Shown here one piece after another: positions 54,575-63,454 of a stretch of DNA of 64,000 bases. A model generated the notes under the pieces. That model made no database searches. It was not told the origin of the DNA and was given only the letters and a program-made list of their open reading frames with translations. Numbering within the stretch: position 1 is the first letter of the stretch; each line of letters begins with the position of its first letter. Source of the DNA: DASRDU01 sp035560235 (GTDB lineage Bacteria > Acidobacteriota > Blastocatellia > RBC074); NCBI GenBank assembly GCA_035560235.1, contig DATMAG010000012.1, positions 1-64,000 on the forward strand, read 5' to 3'. The translations under genes and the position numbers were made by a program.

Positions 54575-56056
54575 ATGAGCAGCATTTGTCACAACTTCAT
54601 TGGTGGTGAAAAGATCTCTGTCAGTTCATTGCAACTGACGCCTGTTTATAACCCGTCGCGCGGCGAAGTGATCGCGCAGGCTCCTGAGAGCGATGCGCAG
54701 ATGGTGGATCGGGCAGTGCAGGCTGCACGAAAGGCTTTGCCTGACTGGGCCGATACTCCGGCAGTTGAGCGCGCCCGCGTGATGTTTCGCTTTGCGCATC
54801 TGCTCGAAGAGCATTTTGATGAACTCGCCCGGCTGGTCACGCGGGAACACGGCAAGACGCACGAAGAAGCCAAAGGTGACATCCGGCGCGGGATTGAAAT
54901 GGTCGAACTGGCCTGTTCGGCTCCGATGATGCTGATGGGGCAGACGCTCGATCAGGTCGCGCGCGGCATTGACGGGCGCGTCGAACGCCATCCGGTCGGT
55001 GTCTGCGTCGGCATTACGCCGTTCAATTTTCCCGCGATGGTTCCGCTGTGGATGTTTCCGCTGGCGATTGTGTGCGGCAATACCTTCATCCTCAAACCAT
55101 CACCGAAAGTGCCGCTGACGCCGCTGCGCATGGCAGAGCTGCTGCAGGCGGCAGGACTGCCCAAAGGCGTCTTCAATGTCATTCACGGCGGCAATCAGAC
55201 GGTTGATGCGCTGCTGACGCATCCTGATGTCGCAGCGGTGAGCTTCGTCGGTTCGACGAAAGTAGCGAAGCATATCTATGAAACCGCGACGGCGCACGGC
55301 AAGCGCGTGCAGGCCGCGGGCGGCGCAAAGAATTACATGCTGGTGATGCCCGATGCCGATCTTGATGCCGCAACGAGTCAGATCATCGGCGCGGCTTTTG
55401 GTTGCAGCGGTCAGCGATGCATGGCTGGCAGCGTGGCGCTGCCGGTTGGTCGCGCGGCTGATCCGCTGATTGAACGGCTGAGCGAAGCGGCAAACAAAAT
55501 GCGCACCGGCCCGACCGACAGCAACGATGCGGTTGATCTGGGGCCGGTCATTGATCCGGCGGCGCGTGACCGCATTCGCAGCTACATTGATCTTGGGTTG
55601 CAGGAAGGCGCGAAACTGGCAACGGACGGGCGCAGCGTGACGCTGACTGAAACAACCGATGGTTTCTTTGTCGGCCCGACGATCTTTGATTACGTCGCGC
55701 CTGAAATGCAGATTGCACGCGATGAAATTTTCGGCCCGGTGCTGTCAGTGATGCGAATGGATGACCTGAGCGATGCCATCGAGCGCGCCAATCAGTCGCC
55801 TTACGGCAACGGCGCAGTGATCTTCACGCGTGACGGCGGCGCGGCGCGCACGTTTGCGCGTTACATCAAATGCGGCATGGTCGGCGTCAATGTCGGCGTG
55901 CCTGCGCCGATGGCAGTCTTTCCATTCACCGGCTGGAATCAGTCTTTCTTCGGTGATCTGCACATTCAGGGTGAAGAGGGCTTCCGTTTCTACACGCGCT
56001 CGAAAGTCATTCTGAGCCGGTGGAACGATCCGGGGAAGCGTGTGCTCGGCTGGTAA
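54575..56056 (+). CDS. mmsA: CoA-acylating (methyl)malonate-semialdehyde dehydrogenase
   Basis: A 493-residue ALDH-family enzyme: SRGEVIAQAPESDAQMVDRA, GVCVGITPFNFPAMVPLWMF, GNTFILKPSPKVPLTPLRMA, FVGSTKVAKHIYE, and the catalytic Cys in AFGCSGQRCMAGSVAL. The PFTGWNQSFFGDLH end is typical of MmsA. It turns malonate semialdehyde into acetyl-CoA (or methylmalonate semialdehyde to propionyl-CoA), the last step of the pathway. CTGGAGGAAGT precedes the ATG at 54575. A convergent inverted repeat follows. Confidence 0.94.
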   Translation: MSSICHNFIGGEKISVSSLQLTPVYNPSRGEVIAQAPESDAQMVDRAVQAARKALPDWADTPAVERARVMFRFAHLLEEHFDELARLVTREHGKTHEEAKGDIRRGIEMVELACSAPMMLMGQTLDQVARGIDGRVERHPVGVCVGITPFNFPAMVPLWMFPLAIVCGNTFILKPSPKVPLTPLRMAELLQAAGLPKGVFNVIHGGNQTVDALLTHPDVAAVSFVGSTKVAKHIYETATAHGKRVQAAGGAKNYMLVMPDADLDAATSQIIGAAFGCSGQRCMAGSVALPVGRAADPLIERLSEAANKMRTGPTDSNDAVDLGPVIDPAARDRIRSYIDLGLQEGAKLATDGRSVTLTETTDGFFVGPTIFDYVAPEMQIARDEIFGPVLSVMRMDDLSDAIERANQSPYGNGAVIFTRDGGAARTFARYIKCGMVGVNVGVPAPMAVFPFTGWNQSFFGDLHIQGEEGFRFYTRSKVILSRWNDPGKRVLGW

Positions 56057-56066
56057 AGAAGAAGAG

Positions 56067-56154
56067 AGAATACGGAACAGACGGAAAGAACGGAACACAC
56101 GGAAACAGGTTTATGGCTGATTGTTTTCGTTGTTCCGTTCTTTCCGTCTGTGTT
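56067..56154. repeat. Inverted repeat of ACGGAACA-type units in a convergent gap
   Basis: AGACGGAAAGAACGGAACAC, part of arm one (about 56067-56106), faces 56124-56154 (TTTTCGTTGTTCCGTTCTTT then CCGTCTGTGTT). It starts 11 nt after the mmsA stop and ends 5 nt before the stop of the next, converging gene. It is a likely bidirectional terminator and one of three copies of this family. Confidence 0.9.
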
Positions 56155-56158
56155 GTTT

Positions 56159-58195
56159 TCAGCGCGGTTTCAGCCATTCGATGATCTGCGCGTCAGTCAG
56201 GCGTTCTGATTTCACCTGCAAATCTTCAGCCCTGCCGAACAGGCGATACGCATCAGCAAACCTGCTGGTCTGAAACTGATCTCTGGTGTTGTGAATCAGC
56301 AGCGGAGTTTTCGGTGCGATAACGACTGCGGTGGCAAAGTCGCCTGCCAGGTGAAGCGAGGGGATGGGCAGCAGTTCTCTGAACAACTCATCGTTTGGAA
56401 TTTCATCAAACGGTTCTGCTTCCACAATCACTCGATCAGGAGCGGGCGCGAGTCCTCTGGCCAGCAGCGTATGAACTCCGAGTCCGGAGCCGCCGATCAC
56501 ATTCAGGCGGGCATTGCTGTTGCGCTGCTTCAGCCAGGCGATTGTCGTCAGAATGTCCTGAACCTGATTGGCCGCGTCAGTGCGATTGTAACCGCTGATG
56601 AATTTGATCTGCCCCTTCGCTTCGCCATTGCCCAGACCCTTGAACGGTTGCAGCAGCACTGCGGTGTGGCCTGCTTCGGCCAGTCTGATAAGCAGGTTCA
56701 TACCATCAGTCGCAGAAACAACCAGCGCCACTGATTCATCAGCGCCGGTCTTTCTTTTCGATGGATAAGCAACTGTCAGCGCCACCCGGTCACCTTTGCC
56801 GCGACGGCCAATCACCAGTTTTTCTGTTGCTGTGTTCTGAACCTTCTGTGATTCCGGCTTGCTGGCGATGATCTCTTCCGGCTTCGGATACTCAGCCATC
56901 AATGCATACTTCAGCGTTGTGCCGTACTGCTCCCTGAATTTCTCCAGCCCTGCTGCATCGCGCGGCCACGCTTCCCTGAACTGTTTGCGGCGCGACTGAA
57001 TCAGAGATTCGGTCAGTTGCTGTTCGTTCAGTTCATTCGCCGGGCGCGGCAGGCCGTAAAAGACCAGCAGATCAGCGAGCGCGAGCGAACCGGGTGACTG
57101 CTCTTTGATCGGAGTCGTTTCAGCGCGACCCTGCAGCCAGTGGGCGAACCAGCCATACACGGCTTCGCGGCTTTCGCGATGATAATTGTGCGGCGCGTCG
57201 AACTGCGCGTAACTCACCTTGTCTGCCGCGCCGAACAGTTCATACACCTTTCTGATGGCCGGGTATTCAACAGTCGGCGTGTTTTTCGTCCAGTCGCCGG
57301 TAGCCGCAATCATCAGCATCGGGCGCGGAGCCATCATTGCGCCGATCTCCATGTTGTTCGTGTCAATTCGCAGGTTCGGCGCGTTCTCGCACAGACTGCC
57401 GCCCTGCATCGTGGACGAAATCATATTGACCGGAGCGGAGACTTTGATGCGATCATCAACGGCGCTGAGCAGAAAGGTCTGCGTGCCGCCGCCTGATTCG
57501 CCTGTCACGCCAATGCGTGTTGCGTCAACATCGGGCAGCGAGGCGACGAAATCAACCGAGCGAATGCTGTTCCAGAGCTGCAGGCCGAGCAGGTTCACGC
57601 CCCACAGCGATGCCTGCACGAGTCCTTCCCTGTGGCTGGCAAAGGTGTGCGGGATGGCGATGCTGTCATCGTAACCAACCATATCCCAGGTGAAAGCGAC
57701 AAAGCCGAGTTTGGCAAAACTGGCCGCGCGCGTCGGGCCGGAATTGAGCGGCTGATTTTCAAGCCTGCCATATTGCCAGTGACCGTGCGGCAACAGCACT
57801 GCCGGCGCCCTGCCGCTGACATTCTTTGGCCGGTACAGATTGCCCGTGACGTAATGGCCCGGATAACTCTCGAAATAAACTTTCTCAACGGTGTAATCGC
57901 CGCGATCCAGTTTGCCAAAGATGTGCGCGTTGAGCGGAGTTCGCTCAGGCAGCGGCCACAGCCCCGCGCTGACCATTATCTGCTGACGCAGCTCGGCAGC
58001 GCGCCTGAGCCATTCGTCCCTGGTCGCAGGCGCAGTAAAGGTGTAAGTGAGATCAAGGTGACGAATCTCAGTTGCGCGACGATCAGTCGCCGGAACCTCC
58101 TGCGCCGTGATGATTGACGACATAACAAAAGACATTGCGATGACCAGCATCACAAACCACTGACCACTGACCACTGACCACTGACCGTTTTTCAT
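56159..58195 (-). CDS. Exported acetyl-xylan-esterase/prolyl-oligopeptidase-like hydrolase with repeat-coded N-terminus
   Basis: A 678-residue alpha/beta-hydrolase. The nucleophile lies in TRIGVTGESGGGTQTFLLSA; VLLPHGHWQYGR and LMIAATGDWTKNTPTVEYPA match the AXE1/DUF-type esterase family. A second hydrolase-like half (about 430-678) is present, with GGSGLGVHTLLARG. The signal peptide MLVIAMSFVMSSIITAQ starts at residue 16 (58150). The first 15 residues (MKNGQWSVVSGQWFV) are encoded by four GGTCAGT heptamers (58157-58186). The start at 58195 overlaps the DUF350 stop by 4 nt, so the operon coupling would favour it; the ATG at 58150 is the alternative. Confidence 0.82.
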   Translation of the reverse strand: MKNGQWSVVSGQWFVMLVIAMSFVMSSIITAQEVPATDRRATEIRHLDLTYTFTAPATRDEWLRRAAELRQQIMVSAGLWPLPERTPLNAHIFGKLDRGDYTVEKVYFESYPGHYVTGNLYRPKNVSGRAPAVLLPHGHWQYGRLENQPLNSGPTRAASFAKLGFVAFTWDMVGYDDSIAIPHTFASHREGLVQASLWGVNLLGLQLWNSIRSVDFVASLPDVDATRIGVTGESGGGTQTFLLSAVDDRIKVSAPVNMISSTMQGGSLCENAPNLRIDTNNMEIGAMMAPRPMLMIAATGDWTKNTPTVEYPAIRKVYELFGAADKVSYAQFDAPHNYHRESREAVYGWFAHWLQGRAETTPIKEQSPGSLALADLLVFYGLPRPANELNEQQLTESLIQSRRKQFREAWPRDAAGLEKFREQYGTTLKYALMAEYPKPEEIIASKPESQKVQNTATEKLVIGRRGKGDRVALTVAYPSKRKTGADESVALVVSATDGMNLLIRLAEAGHTAVLLQPFKGLGNGEAKGQIKFISGYNRTDAANQVQDILTTIAWLKQRNSNARLNVIGGSGLGVHTLLARGLAPAPDRVIVEAEPFDEIPNDELFRELLPIPSLHLAGDFATAVVIAPKTPLLIHNTRDQFQTSRFADAYRLFGRAEDLQVKSERLTDAQIIEWLKPR
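58157..58186 (-). repeat. Heptanucleotide tandem repeat inside a coding start
   Basis: The 7-nt unit CCACTGA (GGTCAGT on the coding strand) repeats four times plus two bases. In the reading frame it gives a seven-residue period, GQWSVVS then GQW. It belongs to the same family as the operon-internal repeat at 15677-15782 and a degenerate copy at 63426-63450. Confidence 0.9.
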
Positions 58196-59034
58196 AAGCG
58201 TGTAATCAGCATTGCCGTTGCAAGATAACCGACTGCTTCAAGGATTCCGGCTCCGATGTTTCGATCCTCAGCGATTTCGTGATCGAGCCGACCATTGCGA
58301 AACGAAAAGCCGCCGCCGAGCAGCAGCATCTGCACGATGATCTGACGCACCGGATAAAGAATCAGCGTCAGCAGAATCATCAGCCCGAAGGCGCGAAAGC
58401 CTTCGCCGTAGCCGGTGAAGGTTCCTGAAACGGCATAGCCGACCAGCATGCCAATTGCCACCAGCAACCCGGCGTAACCGAGCGCCGCGGCGATGTTGCC
58501 ATTGCTGATCATTTCGGTGTCGTTGTAAGTCGTCAGCATCCGAAAGAGATGAGTCAGCACGAGCAGCGCAATCATTCCGGCAACCCAGAACACAACCGTC
58601 GGCAGCAGCGCGCCGCCGTCGCCAGTGAGTGTGCCGCTGACCAGCCCGCTGACCGCCAGGTATTCGCCCGCGACGACGATGCCTGCGGCGACGTTGCCCT
58701 CTCTGACCTGTTCGCGCAGCGGTGTGCCGGTCATCTTGCTGTACCAGGTAAAGATCAGCCCTGACAGAGTCATCGCCGCAATGCCGCCGATGCCGTAAGC
58801 CGCCACGCCTTTGACATCGTTCCAGAATGAATGGCTCGGCCCGGTCAGCACGGGGATGATGACCTGCACGACGCCGAGCAGAAAGCCGCCGAGCGCAATG
58901 GCCGCGGCCTTGTTGTCACTGTCAATCAGCGTCGAGGTCATTGACTGCCCCAGCACCAGACCATAAACAGCGCGGGCAATAATGAGCAGCAGAATTGTGG
59001 CGAGTGCGACAAAACCAATGGTCGTTGCGTCCAT
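58192..59034 (-). CDS. Double-DUF350 membrane protein
   Basis: A 280-residue inner-membrane protein with eight hydrophobic segments arranged as two similar halves (SDNKAAAIALGGFLLGVVQV and NGNIAAALGYAGLLVAIGML match each other). The start at the ATG at 59032-59034 has TCAGAAAGGCAG upstream; the longer frame to 59160 reads through a tandem repeat. DUF350 proteins have no firm function; some accompany stress or conductance genes. Its stop overlaps the esterase start by 4 nt. Confidence 0.85.
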   Translation of the reverse strand: MDATTIGFVALATILLLIIARAVYGLVLGQSMTSTLIDSDNKAAAIALGGFLLGVVQVIIPVLTGPSHSFWNDVKGVAAYGIGGIAAMTLSGLIFTWYSKMTGTPLREQVREGNVAAGIVVAGEYLAVSGLVSGTLTGDGGALLPTVVFWVAGMIALLVLTHLFRMLTTYNDTEMISNGNIAAALGYAGLLVAIGMLVGYAVSGTFTGYGEGFRAFGLMILLTLILYPVRQIIVQMLLLGGGFSFRNGRLDHEIAEDRNIGAGILEAVGYLATAMLITRL

Positions 59035-59091
59035 AGCCTGCCTTTCAGAAGTAAAGTTGATCGGGCGAACCCGGAGCCGTACCAGCAGGGC

Positions 59092-59186
59092 CCATTCTCC
59101 ATTCTCCATTTTCCATTCTCCATTATTTGCAGAGTGAACAGGTTTCAGCTCACAGCTCAATCCAGATAATGGAGAATGGAGAATGA
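59092..59186. repeat. Inverted repeat of CCATTCT units
   Basis: CATTCTCCATTCTCCATTTT continues to 59126 as a run of the 7-nt unit CCATTCT; 59166-59186 (ATAATGGAGAATGGAGAATG then A) is its inverted partner. It lies between the phytoene-desaturase-like gene and the DUF350 gene, just upstream of the latter's start. It is another short-unit family with the same layout as the others. Confidence 0.9.
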
Positions 59187-59245
59187 GTTCATGCGCGGGT
59201 GTCCCGGTTTTCGTGCGTCTGATTCAGCACGAGGATTTTTGTGAT

Positions 59246-60844
59246 TTACGTTTTCTTCCAGTCCTTCAGAATTTCGCGGGCGGCGTTGTAACCGGGTGCG
59301 CCCATCACGCCGCCGCCTGGATGCGTGCCGGAACCGCATAAATACAGGTGCTGAACAGGTGTTCGATATTTGGCCCAGCCTGCGACGGGGCGCATGAAGA
59401 ACAACTGATCGAGCGTCATATCGCCGTGAAAGATGCTGCCGCCGGTCAGCCCGTATTCGCGCTCCATATCGAGCGGCGAAATGACCTGGCGGTGCAGGAT
59501 GATTTCTTTGATATTCGGCGCATAATCGGCCAGCGCATCAAGGCAGCGATCAGCGAAACGGTTTTTCAGATCATCATCCCATTGCGCGTCGCTGAGTTTG
59601 TAGGGCGCAAACTGCGCGAAGATGCTCATAATGTGTTTGCCCGGCGGCGCGATGGAATCGTCATAAGCCGTCGGAATTGTACATTCAAGCATCGGTCTTG
59701 AAGCCGGGCGGCCCTGCGCTGCGTCTTCCCAGGCGCGGTCAATGTAATCCATCGAAGGGCAGACGTGCATCGTCGTTTTGTGAGGCAGGCCCAGACCATC
59801 GGTCGGAAACGCACTGAAGTTCGGCAGCCCGTCGAGCGCCAGGTTGATTTTGACGGCTGAACCGTGACAGCGGAAGTTTTCAACCTCGCGGCGAAACTCA
59901 GCGTCAAGATCTGAGCGCTCAACGAGTGACAGAAAGGTACGCTTCGGGTCGGCATTTGAAATCACCACGCGGGCGCGAATCTCATCGCCGTTTGCGAGCG
60001 CGACGCCGACCGCCTGGCCGCCGCTGATGATGATGTTTTTCACTTCGGCATTCGTGCGAATGATTGCGCCGCGTGACTGTGCCGAAGCTGCGAGCGCCTG
60101 GCTGATCGCGCCCATCCCGCCGCGAATGAAGCCCCACAACCCGCGCGGCCCCGCTGCGCCGCCCATCACGTGATGCAGCAGAATGTAAGCCGTGCCGGGC
60201 GTCGAAGTCCCGCCGTTGGTGCCGATCACGCCGTCAGTCGCCAGTGTGGTCTTGATATGCTCTGATTCAAAGCGTTCATCCAGAAAATCGCGCACGCTCT
60301 GAGTCTGGATTTTGATCAGACGCCTGATGCCTTCATCGGACAGCTTCAGGGTTTTCAGTCCGACCTGTCCGAACTTTTTCAGGTCATCGAAGCGGCGGTT
60401 GATGATGTTCGGCGGCGTTTCAAGCAGCAGCGATTCGACCCATTCGGCCAGTTGCTCAAGCTCCTGTTCGTAACGCGGAAAGTATTCGGCGTCGCGCCTG
60501 GAAAACTTTGCAATCTCTTCGAGCGTCTGCTGCTGATCCTGAAAAAAGAAGATGTGCCGCCCGTCGGGAAAGGCCGTGAAAAACGCCGGATCCTTCGGGT
60601 AAATGTGAAACCCGAACCGTTCAAGTTCGAGTTCGCGAATGATGCGCGGCTGCAGCAGGCTGCACAGATAAGACAGCGAAGAGACTTTGAAGCCGGGCCA
60701 GGGTTCTTCAGTCACGCACGCGCCGCCGACGACTTCGCGGCGTTCAAGCACGACGACCTTCAGCCCGGCGCGGGCCAGATAACAGGCTGTGACAAGTCCG
60801 TTGTGACCGCCACCAATAATCAGGGCGTCATATTTTTCAGGCAT
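59246..60844 (-). CDS. Phytoene-desaturase/PYROXD2-like FAD oxidoreductase
   Basis: A 532-residue flavoprotein from the ATG at 60842-60844 (MPEKYDALIIGGGHNGLVTA). It shows the Rossmann motif GGGHNGLV with VVLERREVVGGACVTEEPWP and the end YLCGSGTHPGGGVMGAPGYN followed by AAREILKD. Proteins of this type catalyse desaturation or isomerisation of carotenoids or retinoids, or have unknown function (PYROXD2). No carotenoid genes are nearby. A longer upstream frame to 61546 overlaps the E1 gene on the other strand and has no similarity. Confidence 0.88.
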   Translation of the reverse strand: MPEKYDALIIGGGHNGLVTACYLARAGLKVVVLERREVVGGACVTEEPWPGFKVSSLSYLCSLLQPRIIRELELERFGFHIYPKDPAFFTAFPDGRHIFFFQDQQQTLEEIAKFSRRDAEYFPRYEQELEQLAEWVESLLLETPPNIINRRFDDLKKFGQVGLKTLKLSDEGIRRLIKIQTQSVRDFLDERFESEHIKTTLATDGVIGTNGGTSTPGTAYILLHHVMGGAAGPRGLWGFIRGGMGAISQALAASAQSRGAIIRTNAEVKNIIISGGQAVGVALANGDEIRARVVISNADPKRTFLSLVERSDLDAEFRREVENFRCHGSAVKINLALDGLPNFSAFPTDGLGLPHKTTMHVCPSMDYIDRAWEDAAQGRPASRPMLECTIPTAYDDSIAPPGKHIMSIFAQFAPYKLSDAQWDDDLKNRFADRCLDALADYAPNIKEIILHRQVISPLDMEREYGLTGGSIFHGDMTLDQLFFMRPVAGWAKYRTPVQHLYLCGSGTHPGGGVMGAPGYNAAREILKDWKKT

Positions 60845-61072
60845 AAATGAATGGTCAGGAATTGATGTTTGCCGCTGCAACGGAAATGCAATTATGCACA
60901 CAAGCCTTTTGACCTGCCAGACGCTTTGATGGCAATTTACGCACGCGCTGTGAATTGTCATCACAACTGATCTGAATCTTCTCTGCGCGCTCGGCGGGAG
61001 ACAAGGTTTCACGCAGAGGCGCAGAGTCACAGAGAAAAAAGAGGCGAACTCGTAATCATACTGAAAACAATT

Positions 61073-63319
61073 ATGGCCAGAACCCGTGTTGAGATTGTTC
61101 AGGATAATCTGAATGACTATCTGAAAAATGCGCAGGCTGCTGTTCATCGGCTGTCGGCTGAGGCGGCGCTGACTGGTGGCACGACGCTGACGGTGCGGCA
61201 GGCGCTGGAACTTTTTGAGGATCAGGTGACGAGCCGCCTGCTTGATGTGGCGGCGCGTGAACTGAGGAAAACGAATCAGTCCTTTTACACGATTTCGAGC
61301 GCCGGGCACGAACAGAACGCGATTATCGGCGCGCTGCTGCGGCGTGATGATCCGTGCTTTCTGCACTATCGTTCGGGCGGGCTGATGATGGCGCGGGCGC
61401 GCAAACACGCTGGTTCTGACCCGGTGATTGAAACTGTGCTTTCGTTCTGCGCTTCGGCGGATGACCCGATAGCGCAGGGGCGGCACAAGGTCTGGGGCAG
61501 TCGCGCGCTGTGGGTTCCGCCGCAGACCAGCACGATTGCTTCGCATCTGCCGAAAGCATCAGGGATGGCGTTTGCGCTGCGCCAGGCTGTGCGGATGGGC
61601 GTGGCCAGAGACCTCAGCGAGGATTCGATTGTGCTGTGTTCATTCGGTGACGCTTCGGCCAATCACGCGACGGCGCTCGCGGGCATCAATGCGGCGCGTT
61701 ACACGGTGCGACGCGGCGGCGCGGCTCCGATTCTGTTTTTGTGCGAAGACAACGGCATCGGCATTTCAGTCGAAACGCCGCGCAACTGGATTCACGATTC
61801 GTTCAGCAGTCAGCCACACCTGAAATATTTTGAAGCCGCAGGCGCAATGGATGAAATCTGGAACGTGGCGACGGAAGCGATCAGTTACTGCCGTCACAAA
61901 CGCACGCCTGTCTTTCTGCATCTGCACACGGTTCGCCTGTGGGGACACGCGGGCACTGACGTTGAGACTGCGTACCGTCGCGTTGAAGAGATCGAAGCCG
62001 CCGAAGCAAATGATCCGCTCTTCGTCAACGCTCGCCGCCTGCTTGAAACGGGCGCAGCCGGGCCGGATGAACTTCAGACGATCATCAGCAGAGTACAGGC
62101 GCGGGTTGATGCCGCGTGCGCTGAAGTCTCCAGACATCCGAAACTGCGCAGCGTTGATGAAATCATCAGGCCGCTTGCGCCTTACGATGACGAAGCGATT
62201 CGCGCCGCGACGAAGATCAAAGCTGATGACGCGGCCCGCGCCGGTTTCTTTGGCGACACGCTGCCTGAACACGCGACCGCGCCGGTGCGGCGCACGATGG
62301 CCGCGCACATCAATGCCGCGCTCGCTGATGAGATGCTGCGCTTTCCTGAAATCATTGTCTTTGGCGAAGACGTGGGTCGGAAGGGCGGTGTCTATTACGT
62401 CACTGCCGGATTGCAGAAAAAGTTCGGCCCGCTGCGCTGCTTCGACACGCTGCTTGATGAAACCACGATTCTGGGCGTGGCGCAGGGCGCAGCGCTCGCG
62501 GGGCTGCTGCCGATTCCTGAGATTCAGTATCTCGCCTACATTCACAACGCGCTCGATCAGTTGCGCGGCGAAGCGTGTTCGCTGCAGTTCTTCTCTTCGG
62601 GACAGTTTTCAAATCCGATGGTCGTGCGGGTGCAGGGGCTGGCTTATCAGAAAGGATTCGGCGGCCACTTTCACAACGACAATTCGATTGGCGCGCTGCG
62701 CGACATTCCCGGGCTGCTGCTCGCAGTGCCTGCGCGTGGCGATGACGCGGCAATGATGCTGCGCGGCTTGATTGCGACGGCGCGAACGTGCGGACGCGTG
62801 GCGGTCTTTCTGGAACCGATTGCGCTCTATCACGAAAAGGATCTGCACGCGGATGGCGACAACGGCTGGCTCTTTGATTATCCGCCACCGGGCGCGATGC
62901 TGCTGCCAGGCGAAGTCGGAATTTACAACGAAGATGCGCGTGACCTGCTGATTGTCAGTTACGCCAACGGGCTGCGGCTGTCATTGAAAGCAGCGCGGCA
63001 ATTGAAGGAACAGCACGGCATCAGCGCCAGAGTGCTGGATGTGAGGTGGCTGAGTCCGCTGCCGCTTGAAGCGATCAGGCAGCACGCGGCTGGGTGCGGG
63101 CGTGTACTCGTGGCCGATGAATGCCGCGCGACCGGAGGCGGCATTGCCGATGCTGTCATTGCCGCGCTGGCTGAAAGCGGATTTCGCGGGCCGCTGAAAT
63201 CGGTGCGCGCCGTTGACACATATGTGCCGCTCGCTGAAGCCGCGAATCTGGTGCTGATTTCAACCGAACAGATCATCGAAGCCGCACGCAGCCTGATGGA
63301 AGAATCGCACTTGAAATGA
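61073..63319 (+). CDS. Fused alpha-beta E1 component of a 2-oxo acid dehydrogenase (branched-chain type)
   Basis: A 748-residue protein. The alpha part (about 1-385) contains the TPP motif ending in FGDASANHATALAGINAARY with FLCEDNGIGISVETP and the loop TSTIASHLPKASGMAFAL. The beta part (about 405-748) has MLRFPEIIVFGEDVGRKGGV, FDTLLDETTILGVAQGAALA, EIQYLAYIHNALDQLRGEAC and RVLDVRWLSPLPLEAIRQ. It decarboxylates branched-chain or similar 2-oxo acids and passes the acyl group to E2, absent here. A CAGAGAAA-type repeat arm lies just upstream (61012-61036). Confidence 0.93.
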   Translation: MARTRVEIVQDNLNDYLKNAQAAVHRLSAEAALTGGTTLTVRQALELFEDQVTSRLLDVAARELRKTNQSFYTISSAGHEQNAIIGALLRRDDPCFLHYRSGGLMMARARKHAGSDPVIETVLSFCASADDPIAQGRHKVWGSRALWVPPQTSTIASHLPKASGMAFALRQAVRMGVARDLSEDSIVLCSFGDASANHATALAGINAARYTVRRGGAAPILFLCEDNGIGISVETPRNWIHDSFSSQPHLKYFEAAGAMDEIWNVATEAISYCRHKRTPVFLHLHTVRLWGHAGTDVETAYRRVEEIEAAEANDPLFVNARRLLETGAAGPDELQTIISRVQARVDAACAEVSRHPKLRSVDEIIRPLAPYDDEAIRAATKIKADDAARAGFFGDTLPEHATAPVRRTMAAHINAALADEMLRFPEIIVFGEDVGRKGGVYYVTAGLQKKFGPLRCFDTLLDETTILGVAQGAALAGLLPIPEIQYLAYIHNALDQLRGEACSLQFFSSGQFSNPMVVRVQGLAYQKGFGGHFHNDNSIGALRDIPGLLLAVPARGDDAAMMLRGLIATARTCGRVAVFLEPIALYHEKDLHADGDNGWLFDYPPPGAMLLPGEVGIYNEDARDLLIVSYANGLRLSLKAARQLKEQHGISARVLDVRWLSPLPLEAIRQHAAGCGRVLVADECRATGGGIADAVIAALAESGFRGPLKSVRAVDTYVPLAEAANLVLISTEQIIEAARSLMEESHLK

Positions 63320-63425
63320 TGCCATCTGATTGCGACAGGCCGGAAAACATTCCACTGAGGTTGTGACCTCTCACAGTTAGTGATTAGTATTTCATCGCTG
63401 TACGTTCAAATTCAGAAGACCGATC

Positions 63426-63450
63426 ACTGACGACTGACCACTAACCACTC
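63426..63450. repeat. Degenerate CACTGAC repeat copy
   Basis: CACTGACGACTGACCACTAA (from about 63425) repeats the heptamer unit of 15677-15782 and 58157-58186. A partner (AGTTAGTGATTAGT, about 63376-63389) lies 36 nt upstream, so it is a weak inverted repeat in the gap before the OYE gene. Confidence 0.7.
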
Positions 63451-63454
63451 TTTT

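Noticed and set aside
58157..58186. Tandem heptamers that look like a CRISPR array or a tRNA-linked repeat
   Set aside because: The unit is only 7 nt, continuous and without spacers; there are no cas genes in the window.
59246..60844. Phytoene-desaturase-like flavoprotein as a hidden QhpG
   Set aside because: It has the carotenoid-desaturase pattern (GGGHNGLV, GSGTHPGGGVMG), lies 36 kb from the qhp cluster and has its own neighbours. QhpG is a different flavin monooxygenase type.
59246..61546. Long N-terminal extension of the desaturase-like protein
   Set aside because: The extra 234 codons overlap the E1 gene on the opposite strand and have no similarity; MPEKYDALIIGGGHNG at 60844 is the natural start.
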